Below are positions 45,638 to 55,992 of a stretch of 64,000 nt of DNA, piece after piece. The position numbers and the translations under genes are program-made. Location of the stretch: the NCBI GenBank assembly GCA_022315425.1, contig JAIUPT010000041.1:310001-374000 (forward strand), given 5' to 3'. This DNA is from Pseudevernia furfuracea (lineage: Eukaryota; Ascomycota; Lecanoromycetes; Lecanorales; Parmeliaceae). Every line of letters starts with the position of its first letter. Within the stretch, counting starts at the first letter, position 1. Under the pieces are notes generated by a model. The model was not told where the DNA came from. It saw only the letters and a program-made list of their open reading frames with translations, and searched no databases.

Positions 45638-46516
45638 ATGAAGCTCATCGTCGCTGGTGCGTCCGGCTTCGTCGCCACTGAAATCATCCGTCAAAGCCTA
45701 AGCATACCCAAGATCACCTCCGTCATCGCAGTTGCCCGCCGCCCCGTCTCGGCGCCCTCGAACCTCGGCAAGGGTGCCGACGCCTCCAAACTACACAGCG
45801 TCGTTCTCGAGAGCTACGACAACTACCCAGATGATGCAATCAAGCAGCTTGCCGGCGCGGACGCCTGCATCTGGTATGTCTGCCCATCTTCCTTTCCAAC
45901 TGCCGTTGCCTCTGACTATGCTAAACCCCCAATCACTAGGACCGTCGCCATCACACCGAGTAAGACGCGCGGGATGGACTTCGATGAGGTACGCCACGTG
46001 TGCCACGAGTACACGCTCGCCGGGCTACAAGCCATGTTCAAGGCGCACAGCGAGGGTGGTTCCCCACCTTTTCGCTTCCTATACATGAGCGGCACCGCGT
46101 CGGAGCGCGACCAGACTAAGACCCCGACCTGGATGGCGCAGTACTGTTTGATGCGAGTGAGTACTCGAACACGCGCCCTGGCCGTTAACTCTGGCGGGGG
46201 GTAACGCCCGCCGACGCTGACGGTTCTGGCAACATTCTAGGGCGAGACTGAGAATCAGATCCTTGCGTTTGCCGAGGAGCACAAAGGCGCGGTGGAGGCG
46301 TGTGCGGCAAAGCCGGGGCTCATCACCACGCCGGGGCAATTTCTGAAGACGGTGTTTGCCACGATCATGAAATACGTGATGTCCTTGCCGAGTGTCGACG
46401 TCAAGGAGATTTCAGCCGCTATGCTCCATGAGGTCGTTCATGGCTTCGAGAAGGAACCGCTTCAGAATGATGATTTGGTCAGAATAGGCCGCCAGGCCCT
46501 GGAGGGTGCCGAGTGA
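45638..46516 (+). CDS. NAD(P)-binding Rossmann-fold protein (atypical short-chain dehydrogenase)
   Basis: Exons 45638-45873, 45940-46156 and 46241-46516, over introns of 66 and 84 bp with canonical ends, give 242 aa. The N-terminus KLIVAGASGFVATEII carries the GxxGxxA dinucleotide-binding loop, followed by an ARRP segment that would bind the NADP phosphate. RFLYMSGTASERD resembles the beta-5 serine segment of atypical SDRs, but no clear YxxxK motif is visible, so catalysis is uncertain. Related fungal proteins are annotated as nucleoside-diphosphate-sugar epimerase-like or HTATIP2-like. Substrate unknown. The first intron splits the Trp codon of ACIW. Confidence 0.8.
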
Positions 46517-47323
46517 CGAGATTTTTCGGGCTTTGGCTTTTCAACAAATGCTTGCAATTGAGGACGGGAGTTCGAGCATGATAGGTCTGAGACACGATGA
46601 CCTTGAACTGAAATAGCATTTAACATCCTAACTACAAATTTGTGTACCTCCTTGCAGCCGTACGAAAACTCCTCAGTGATGTGGTGGCTAACCTCATATC
46701 AAGATGATAGATTGAAAGGGCGCGCTTGTACAGTAGCGGACACATTGCCTTTAGAATTGTGGAGTAATGAACATGGGGAACAGTAAAGCGATTCGGATTA
46801 ATACTTTGAAGACGGGCGTATGAAGCAATTTGTCTCTTAACGGTCAGTGTCAGTCAACCTTGGGGACACTGGCGAGCGGCAGGACGCGACGGGCTAGTAA
46901 CGATGTAGTAATAATGGCTTTGCAAAACAAAGATGCATGAAGCAGCAAGTCCGCAGTCTCAACTTCAAGCTGCCAAGTTCCGTGCAGTAGTAGCAGTAGC
47001 GGATATGTTCACGCTCTCAAGCTTGCTAATCTGCATTAAAGGTATAACTTTATGAGCAACCGAGCCTGCGGGAAACAATTGTCTGTTTCCTTTTCATTGC
47101 ATAGAAGAAGATCTTTGTTGCACTTTCACTCGAGAGAGCTGAGATGGAAAGCGTGTTGAGCGGGTCCTCGTAGATCCATGGAACTTTTGACAGGTAGTAG
47201 AGCAAGAACTACTCTACGCGATGAAAACGCACTGCACCTTCAAAGCAAAAATAATCCAAAGAAGTGAAAGCTGTCAAGGTAGACGGCGAAGAAAAAAACT
47301 AAAAAAATAAAACTAAAAAAAAA
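46517..47323. other. Intergenic region, no gene seen
   Basis: 807 bp with no frame or motif of note. The right end is A-rich (GAAAAAAACTAAAAAAATA and on), ending in nine A at 47315-47323 next to the inverted-repeat unit. Confidence 0.5.
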
Positions 47324-47661
47324 TTGGGCAGTGGTCTTGAATGAAATTTGTACTTACTCCCTGTTGTTGTTTACAATCGATCGTAGAGAAACCCGCAAAC
47401 TCAGCTACTTTTATCGTAACGTAATAGCAAACGTCCAGTTTTGGAATCGCACTGGCAACCTTCTAGTCAGGTTTCGCAGCTTTGCCATGCTTCCACAAAG
47501 CCCTCGGGGCTACAAATTTCCAGGGGGTTTTGTCGGGTGTTTAGTCGTGGTGGTCAACCTTAGGGTTAGCCAGGGGGTTCCAGGGGGCCAGGGCATATAC
47601 TATAGTGAATTTGTTAGCGAAATCAATTTAGAAGAACGTTAACCACTAGACCACTGCCCAA
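47324..47661 (-). repeat. 338-bp unit with 14-bp terminal inverted repeats; MITE or Pol III-type RNA gene candidate
   Basis: The ends TTGGGCAGTGGTCT (47324-47337) and its exact complement (47648-47661) bracket the unit. Read on the minus strand, it begins GGGCAGTGGTCTAGTGGTTAAC, which matches the internal A-box consensus of Pol III genes (TGGTCTAGTGG) and looks like the 5' half of a tRNA. It finishes with GACCACTGCCC and a T-run (nine T, from the plus-strand A-run at 47315-47323) that could terminate Pol III. A GTGCGATTCC segment weakly resembles a B box. No full tRNA can be folded. No clear target duplication is seen. Either a MITE-like or SINE-like insertion, or a structured RNA gene; I cannot decide. 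Confidence 0.45.
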
Positions 47662-49899
47662 GTTACAGTGATCTCTTCTAATTTAAATTATATAGTTTGT
47701 CAACAATATTCCCGCACCACACCCAAATAATACTCAATGCTTTTACTCACTGTAAATCCTCCATCATAGAAAGCCTTTCAAGAATAACGAAAGTGCCCGT
47801 CACCAGTCTACCATGTGTTGATGCTCGTTGGCAGGGGTGGTGGCGGCGAACAGCCACTGATCGCAGCATTGGAAGGACCAACACATCGCAAGTCTAGACG
47901 TGCCAGGAAGAGTCCTAAAACCATACAACAATCACTGGGGAAATTTTTTTTGCAAGATTGACAGCTTCAGAGGGCAAACAACTAAAACCCACCAAAAAAG
48001 CACAAGCGCTCAAACTCAGAAGCTTCGAACATACGATACAGCCTTATGGATCTCGCATATTGATTACGATCTCACGCCTAGACGCGACCGCCCTTCCAGC
48101 GAGCTTCCCCGACCAGCACAACACACTCGCACCAACTTCTCGCTCTTGAGCAGCCTGCGTTTACGACAGAGATAGAATCCCAGCAGGTTTTGATGACGGT
48201 TAGTATAACTCCCTCTCATCTTTGCTACCTCTGGTGGCTTTTTCAAAGGCCCTGTTTCCATCTATGGCGTCTTCACTCTGCCGTTTGCGACTGACATCCA
48301 GGGTCTGAAACCGTTCAAAGCAGAAAAACTGCGTGGAATCTTCAAAGCTTGTATATTCTCTCAGCCCTGCCTCGCACAGATGCTTACGTTGTCAGGGAAA
48401 ATCATTGACGCTCCTCCCCCTCCTCCTCTTCCCTCCTACACGTTCTTGAGCATCACGGATCCAAGCTTGGAGAGAAAGGCCGGAGATATCAGAGTAGTCA
48501 CCAAAGCATAATCGAAGTTGTGGGCTTAGTGCCAAAGTTTCTCCATATGTCCAGGGGCACCACTCTCTCGAGGAGGATGCCATGGGCAAAGCGTTGAACT
48601 TTGGCGACGGCTACGAGTTGCGTTAACCTGTCAGAGTATTCGACGAGAGTCAAGTTGGCTTTCGTGCCCATGCGATCATAGGCATTTGGTGTTCCTGTGA
48701 ATCTCGGAATGAAATGATCTCGCTCTCCACATGGCCTGTTCACTCTCAAGGCTTCTACGGACGGTCACGGATTTTCCGAGCTTCACTTGCAGCGACGTAT
48801 GAAACAAACCAGTCGAAGGCTTGCAATTCAAAAGGCGACAACAGGAATTTGCAAGATGCCGGTAGTCAGAGGTTCAAATCTTCTTCTTATTCTACTTCTT
48901 CTTCTTCTTCTTCGACACTTTACCTGAATTTCCAACCGCAACCATTGCTGCACCAAGCAGATGAGGATAACTGCACGAGCTCTAGAGGCCACGCCCCTCT
49001 TCGAATTGATTTCTCCGTCATGTTTGCTTCCTTACTGGTCAGGATGAAGTTCTATACCAAGAGATGTCGTTGAGAACGAAGTTGTGATAGCGTGCTGGGT
49101 GCTACGCGGCGTCATGCTTTCGTGTACACGTACAGAATCACAAGGAATTTCCTCACTCAAGCTATTCCAACATTTGATGCATTTTTGAATATGCATCAAG
49201 TACTTTGGACCAGAGCTCGATTTCTGCTACGAGTCTCTTGAAGAACTATTCTGAAGGTGAGAACGCTGCCTTGGAAAAGGGTGTGGATTTACAAGCCGAG
49301 CCCGCTGCCCATCCACCGATCTCTACGCCACGGTCGGAGAATTCTGGTGTACCTCGTAATATACCAGGGCATGAAACAACAAAAGGAAGATTTAGGAGAC
49401 AAGGTGGTCTGTACAGTGGAGGCTTTTGTTTTTGCTAGGTCTGGCTAGATTTGGCTATCTAATCCTTCAGGCTCTTGCGATTCTCCAACCTCACTTATGC
49501 CCAGCTGTAACCTAGTTGCATGATGCTTACGAATCCTCCCTTGAGCTTTTGAAAAGCCCGGAAAGAAGGTAAATTTTCTACCCGACTTGCTCAACGTTGT
49601 GCTTGTCGTGAATAGGGCGTTCGCGCTCCTTTTCCGTAATCCAACCGTCTTGCGAGTACTTTCAACTGAGCTCGCTGCATTTCCAAGGGCGAGAGTGCAG
49701 TTTGCTTTGTTTGCTGGGTGTTTGGGTTAGCAACCTTTTGCCGAAGGTGATGGAATGGAGTCTCACGTCAGATCACACCATTGCCGGAAAATCTTTTCGC
49801 ATTGAATACGATTCTGTTTGACCTTGGGAGTACCATCCTGGTCTTTGGAGAAGAGGCAATGCAGTCATTGAGCCTTGTCCGTCAGAGGATACAATGTCC
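47662..49899. other. Decayed region, possibly the 3' part of the NACHT pseudogene
   Basis: No intact gene. On the minus strand, 48,392-48,749 reads as two overlapping frames (AYDRMGTKANLTLVEYSDRL, then LSLQAWIRDAQERVG) that look like one broken coding sequence. It may be the continuation of the NACHT/ankyrin pseudogene or a separate relic. A TTC repeat lies at about 48,893-48,916. Confidence 0.35.
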
Positions 49900-51969
49900 A
49901 TCATATCAGCACCATAGCATTATAACCAGCATGCGATGTTGTCATAGCCGTTATCGTTTGCAAATCCCAAATGCGCTTCCATTGTCATTGCTTCGAGCGT
50001 ATTGGTTTGCTCTGTCGTCTAGTAATATTCGTACAGTGTTCTCCTAGATCTCCTTGACGGCGATGTGCAAACTTGTGAGCCGCTCCTCGTTTTTCAACTG
50101 TGTCCATTCTTCGATCCCGCAGCAGTCGAACAGTTTCTTCGCATTATTTCCCCACCGAGGTACACAGCTCCTTGAACCGTGTAGTGTACCAGGCGAATCA
50201 CAGAACTCCCCTCGTCCACGGTGACTAGCCCCAGACAACAATCGACCATCATCTTTTGTGAGGTCGGTACGTCGTATTTGGAGAGGCTTCACGCAGCTTT
50301 ACCGCAAGGATGTCGTTTAATTCGGTAACCGGCAAAGGCTTGCTGACATGAGACACCCACATCAGCGTGTTCAAGCCTAGTCTTCTGCGTTCGTCTGGTA
50401 ATTTGTGAATCCTCTGCAAAGTCTCCTCAAATGCGTCATTCAAACCCCGAACTTCCATTTCACCAGCAGTAGGCTCAGCAAGGATCGTCTAGATTTGGAG
50501 AACAGCTAGCAGAAACCTATCGAGACACAAGAATTTAGTTTCGATTCATGCTTGTGTCAAGAAACCAATCGAACAATTTAGCGGAGAACGTTTGATCCAC
50601 ATTCTCTGGGCGGCCTTACTGACGATCATGATGTTTCTTCCCTAAAATCTTCATCAATGACATCGAAATTGTCGCCGTGGTCTATCTCCCTCGAGATATA
50701 TCTCTGCAAATCGTCATCGTCAGCGCCGATGATGATATGCGGAGCGCTCTCGAGAGTCTTTTTAACGTCGTCTGGGTAAGATAGGCTAGTAATGAAGATA
50801 CTCGAGCTTGACTTTGTTCGAAGAGCCTCCCAAGCTTTCAGGAATGCTCTTCCATGTATCCTCGCGTCGCACTCATCTAGTGCGTCAATGATGACGAACA
50901 CTCAGTCATAGCCCTGGCATGTAGAGAGAAGTGCGCCCTCTATTTCTTGTTGCTGTGGCCTTTGTTTGCTGGCTATTCAGTCTCTGATGAAGCTCCGGTA
51001 TTGGCTTAGGACCTCGGCCTTCGGGATGGCAAGCCGTTTTGAGTAAGTTTGCGAGCCCATTTTTAGTTGATTGATAGTCCTGATTCGGATAACCAAATAC
51101 TGATGAATCACCACAACGTTTTGATCAGAGAGAGTGTCCCTCAACCGGTCGACCACCAAAGTCCTGGACGCTGTTAACCGGTGCTATTGGGCTTATCTCT
51201 GGGGATGACCCTACGCAAGCACAGACTTTCCGGAACCCTGAAAACCATGACACCACAAAACAATGTCGCGGGTTATCACTCCAACTTCGGAAGACTGCCT
51301 CATTCAGCAGCCATTGTCCGGTTCCACCCATTCGCATGCGCGAATGGCATGGTGTTTTTTTTTCCGTGTTTGACGGTTGAAAACCAGTCTAAAACTTTTT
51401 TCCACTCCTCTACAGCGCTATCATCTCTCAGAATTTGGGCTTGATCTGTCACTGATTGTTCGATTGAGCGGGTCCGACGGTCATTATCCCCTAGCAACTG
51501 GAAGGTGTCTAACTGCTTTGTCAAGATTGCCAGCACATCTGCTGAGGTTTTGGAGAGCAAAGCGCAGCCGTCGACGGTCAAAGCAAACTAGACCCATTGG
51601 AAAAAGGCTCTGTTGTTGTACTATAGTCTCTTGGAGATCATTTTTGCTGAGTGGCCACTTTAGCTGATTTAGTCGACTTTGACTAGCGCCGTCAAGCTTT
51701 TGGTATATCGCTGTCAATTTGGTCCTACAAGCATCTGTGCTCGAAACAAGCACTGACGTTTGGTCAAAAGGCCGAGCCGCTTCCTCAATCTTAAGGAGCT
51801 TTTCCAGACGGGACAGGTTGAAATGGAGGGCATTCAGCTCCTGCAGCATTTCTGTAGCGGTGTCTTTTGCATGCTTTGCGCTGTGGACATAGGCCTTAGT
51901 AGCCTTAATTGTCTGAACAGCTCAGCCTAGGAGGCCTGTCATGCCGACTACGAGTGAGAAGGGATCCAT
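49900..51969 (-). pseudogene. Broken NACHT-domain STAND (NLR-like) gene with ankyrin remnant
   Basis: Fungal NLR-like proteins sense non-self and trigger cell death. The N-terminus starts with ATG at 51969 (MDPFSLVVGMTGLLG then an in-frame TGA), typical of the fungal STAND N-terminal domain. The same reading continues through KDTATEMLQELNALHF and shifts frame near 51,585 to TVDGCALLSKTSADVLAIL. The P-loop HGFQGSGKSVLA is at about 51,210-51,250 in a third frame and is followed at once by TAG. Walker B FVIIDALDECD lies near 50,870-50,900. An ankyrin-like LHIAVKE, then TVRILLDDRAN, follows near 50,000. At least three frameshifts and many stops make it non-functional. Confidence 0.8.
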
Positions 51970-52505
51970 CATCTATCTTTGGGCTGACTTTGTCTAAATA
52001 GATTCAGCGGACTTGTAACGCTACATCTGCTGCAAATTTCAGGAATTACGCCTGCAGATACGTCGAATAACAATACTGCAATAGAGAAGTTGCAGCACGC
52101 GACAAAGGCTTGGCAAGGGTCCGGATTTAGCTTCCACGATAAGCGAGCGTGGCAAACCCGGAGACTAAGGAGTCTACTAGTCCGGACAGAAAAAGTGGAG
52201 TCGACCCCGATCCAGCTTGACTTGAATGATTGTTGAAGGCAGCTTGTACCACGTCAGATGGAAACAGGCAATGGAGCTTTGCCTGCTCCAGTTCATCCTC
52301 TTAACTATCATTCATGACGTTTGACAGCAATCCTGCATGTTGAACGACCAATCAGAAAAAAATCTCACCTTCGCACGCCATCGATTGCGAATCTTCGAAC
52401 ATTTCCGAGCCAGCACATACATATCCAATTATACTACAAAAACCGTTATTGATCGCTCCGACCCTCTGCAAATATTTCCATTTTCTAAGCGGCTCTGCGA
52501 TAATA
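51970..52505. other. Promoter region of the sconB-like gene
   Basis: 536 bp between the start of the NACHT pseudogene and the start of the sconB-like gene. No named element recognised. Confidence 0.5.
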
Positions 52506-54686
52506 ATGACAAGCCCAAGAGAAGACCATTCCACATACTCCGAAATGGACCATTACTTGGAGAGCCCGTCAAAGAGGAGGAGGATCGCACTACCACAAGA
52601 CATGTTCTTAGACGCTGAGACACTGGACACTCTCCCAGCCCTCCAAGGCTCTACAGTTGAGATGACCGATGCTGGCCAGGACGCCTGCCAGGACGATCAC
52701 GAGAACATCTCTATATCAGCTTCGTCCAAGCAGGCGGGGCAAACAGTCGCACCATTCCTTGCCAAACATATTCCCCAACAGTATGCACCTGGAGGCGGGC
52801 TGGACTCGCTGGGCAATGCAAGAGTGAAAGACCCAAACACCAAATACTGTTACAGGCATCGGCCGGATTTGAAGTGTAGGAGACAGGCCAACGAGCCTTC
52901 AATGGACCAGCTTCAGCACGTAAGTTCACTGGTGCCACCTGACGAAAGAAAGTACGCTCACTGCCTATAGGAGCTTGAAAATCTCTCGCAAGGTGATCAG
53001 CAGGCCATTGCTCATGTGTGGTCCCTGTTCTCAGCTGCCCCTGCAAAGCATCGCAACCTCATGCTCCAGGGTAGGCTCCACAACAAGTTCCACGTTCATA
53101 TATGCTGACAGCGGTACACAGGTATACTCACACAATGTTGTTTCCCACAATTGTCATATTTGTCTACCAATGTCCGAGATCTCATCCGCATCGATTTTCT
53201 CACCGCCCTACCACCAGAAATATCCTACAAAGTTCTCTGCTTTCTGGACACTACATCCTTGTGCAAAGCAGCTCAAGTCAGCCAGCGATGGAGGACGCTC
53301 GCAGATGATGATGTGGTATGGCATAGGATGTGCGAGCAGCACATCGATAGGAAGTGTACGAAGTGCGGCTGGGGTTTACCGCTGCTGGAGAGGAAGAGGC
53401 TCAGGGCCTCAAAGAGACAGATTCAATTGCGAGCAACTGGCAGAGGATTGAATGAGTGGTCACCAGATATCACGCCATATCCTGAGGCTACCTTGGAAGT
53501 AGTGCCGAACAGTGGCGCTCTAAATCAGATGTTGACAACGGCTAAACTCACGGCTCCTCTCGACGAGAACCAAGTGCCTTCGCAGGCGTCTACTCAGGCT
53601 GACGATTCATATTTTCGACCACGAACTCGACCATGGAAGGACGTCTATAAAGATCGTTTCCGTGTCGGAACTAATTGGAAACATGGGCGCTGCGACCTCA
53701 AGATCTTCCGAGGACACCAGAATGGGGTCATGTGTTTGCAATTTGATGAATCGGTTCTAATAACAGGATCGTACGATACGACGATAAAAGTATGGGACAT
53801 AGCTACGGGCGAAGAGATACGAACACTGAAGGGGCATACTTCTGCAATTCGCTGTCTCCAGTTCGATGACTCGAAACTCATCAGCGGCAGTCTCGACAGG
53901 ACTGTCAAGATCTGGGACTGGAGGAAGGGAGACTGTATCGCGACCCACGCTGTGCACTCCAGTGGCATCATCGGGCTGCATTTCGATGCATCTCTCCTAG
54001 CGACTGGATCGATGGACAAAACGATCAAGATCTGGGATTTCACCGATAGCTCACGATTCACGCTGCGTGGCCACTCCGACTGGGTCAATGCCGTTCGAGT
54101 GGACTCCGCCTCTCGTACCGTCCTCTCCGCTTCCGACGACTGCACCGTTAAACTCTGGGATTTGGACACCAAGTCTTGTATCAAGACGTTTGAGGGTCAT
54201 GTTGGACAAGTACAGCAAGTCATAACTTTACCCCATGATTTCGACTTCGAAGACACAGAAGTCGACGACAACGACGGCACATCCTCAACCACAAGCACCC
54301 ATTCCCATCCGCATTGTCTTCAACCTGCCGCCCAAACAACCACAGAACCCTACGGCCCAGGCTTCACAATATGTGACCGCCCAATGCCACCTCGCTACAT
54401 GCTAACCGGCGCTCTGGATTCTACCGTTCGGCTTTGGGACACATACACAAGCAAATGCCTACGCACGTATTTTGGGCACGTCGAGGGCGTTTGGGCCCTC
54501 GCAGCGGACTCCCTACGCGTGGTGAGTGGAGCCGAAGATCGGATGGTCAAAGTGTGGGATACTCGGTCCGGGAAGTGCGAGCGTACTTTTACAGGGCATG
54601 CAAGCCCAATCAGCTGTCTAGGATTAAGTGACAACCGCATGTGTACTGGGGGGGAGGATAATGAGGTGAGGATGTATAGCTTTTGA
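52506..54686 (+). CDS. sconB: F-box/WD40 protein, sulfur regulator SconB/Met30 type
   Basis: SconB is the substrate receptor of an SCF ubiquitin ligase that represses sulfur-assimilation genes by targeting the bZIP activator. Exons 52506-52919, 52971-53070 and 53122-54686, over two 51-bp introns, give 692 aa. The family block TKYCYRHRPDLKCRRQA precedes AIAHVWSLFSAAPAKHRNLM. The F-box (LTALPPEISYKVLCFLD) begins near residue 199. WD repeats run from about 355 to the end, with IKVWD, VKIWD, IKIWD, VKLWD, VRLWD and VKVWD blade ends. A Ser/Thr/His-rich insert lies between the fourth and fifth intact blades. Start ATG 52506 precedes a predicted nuclear signal SKRRRI. Well conserved and intact. Confidence 0.95.
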
Positions 54687-55308
54687 AGCAATGGTGCAGG
54701 AAATAGGAGGAACTACTGATCTCTGGTGTCTGTGATTGGCGATGGCTTCGAGGTGGAATTGATTGTTTGTCCATGAGCTTGCTTGTTGATACCCTTGATG
54801 CATGCTTATCTAGCTTTGAGCGATTTTAGTTTGTAAATTTGTCCAGAGTCTCTGAAACCATTTGTCATCCATTTCTTCCTAATGCAAGTTGTCTTGGAAA
54901 TACTAGAGACTGTCTGCCTCAAATGCCACTGTGTCACACTCATCCGACCCATGGGCTTCAAAAAGCCTGTCGCCTTTATGCGTACTGCACCTGTGTACGC
55001 GCCTCACTATTTCATCTGCACATGACTACAGCTCGACATAGTTACAATCGGATGGAGGGGAAGGACCCAATGACAGTACGCGAGAATGTGAAAGTGCCAA
55101 GGAACACTACGCGCTAACGCAAGAGGTAAGATTACGAAAATTTATCAAGTAACGCCCCGCCAGATGGACGACACTCTTAGGTGTGCACAGGAATTTCGAA
55201 AGTGGAAAGGAACGAATGGTGTACACCGTCTCGTTTGCGTGCAAAGCGGTTCTCAACGCTCCATGGCTTCCTAGCTACAAGTCCTGGTAGTCACCAGCTC
55301 GGGCACCA
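54687..55308. other. Convergent 3' region, no gene seen
   Basis: 622 bp between the stop codons of sconB and the secreted-protein gene. Short frames have no motif. Confidence 0.6.
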
Positions 55309-55992
55309 TCATTCGTACTCATAAGCCACAACGTTGTCCTCGTACGTATATGGATACGCGGCAGCACCGATCCCGATACAAGCACTCACGTTCCCACCCG
55401 GCACGATGGCGTTGGTCGCCCCTGTCACGTTGGCGAATACACTGTACGCAATGCCAGTGGGCCCATTGCTGGGACAAGCCATCAAGTCGTTGGTGCCGAG
55501 TCCCAGGAAAGCGAACGATCCGGGCCCGTCGTCAGCGCCAGGGGTGTAGGTGAAGTTGGTTGTCGCGGCGCCCCCTGGTAGGGCGCCGGGGCTGCCGGCG
55601 CTCGTGAAGGAGAGCGCGCCGTGGGGACCGACGTAGAGGTTTTGACCTCCTGCGACCGAGACGTCCTGTGATGCTTGGTTTCAGTCTGGAGGTCACGTTT
55701 GTTTCCACGGAGCATCGCTGGGCGCGCGTACCAAGAATGCCTTGCCATTGGCAACAATAAATCCCGTCTGGTCTACAATCGGGCAGGGTGCTTGCGGACA
55801 GTCAGTATCGGGTGTTTCGCCGATGGAGAAGCCTCCGAGTCTGGCGTTGATGGGTTGGAGATGGACAGGGCTTGTCGAGTGGATTGCGAGGAGGTGGAAC
55901 GGGGGTGAAAAGGCGCGGGACTCGAGTTCGAGATGGTTGCAGAAAGCTAGAAAGGGGATGGCAGAGCCGAGAAGTGTCTTGGAGAGGTGCAT
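55309..55992 (-). CDS. Secreted IgE-binding-protein-like (cell-surface) protein
   Basis: Two exons, 55992-55732 and 55665-55309, over a 66-bp intron (GTACGC...CAG) encode 205 aa. The first 20 residues (MHLSKTLLGSAIPFLAFCNH) form a signal peptide. The C-terminal half has FAFLGLGTNDLMACPSNG and GIGAAAYPYTYEDNVVAYEYE, resembling small secreted proteins annotated as IgE-binding or cell-wall proteins in filamentous fungi. Cys are few: CPQAPC, MACP and SACI. Function unknown. A short-range frame on the plus strand at 55742-56011 is a shadow. The gene converges on sconB. Confidence 0.7.

Noticed and set aside
48865..48885. GGTTCAAATC, resembling a tRNA B box
   Set aside because: No A box or acceptor stem at the right distance; probably chance.
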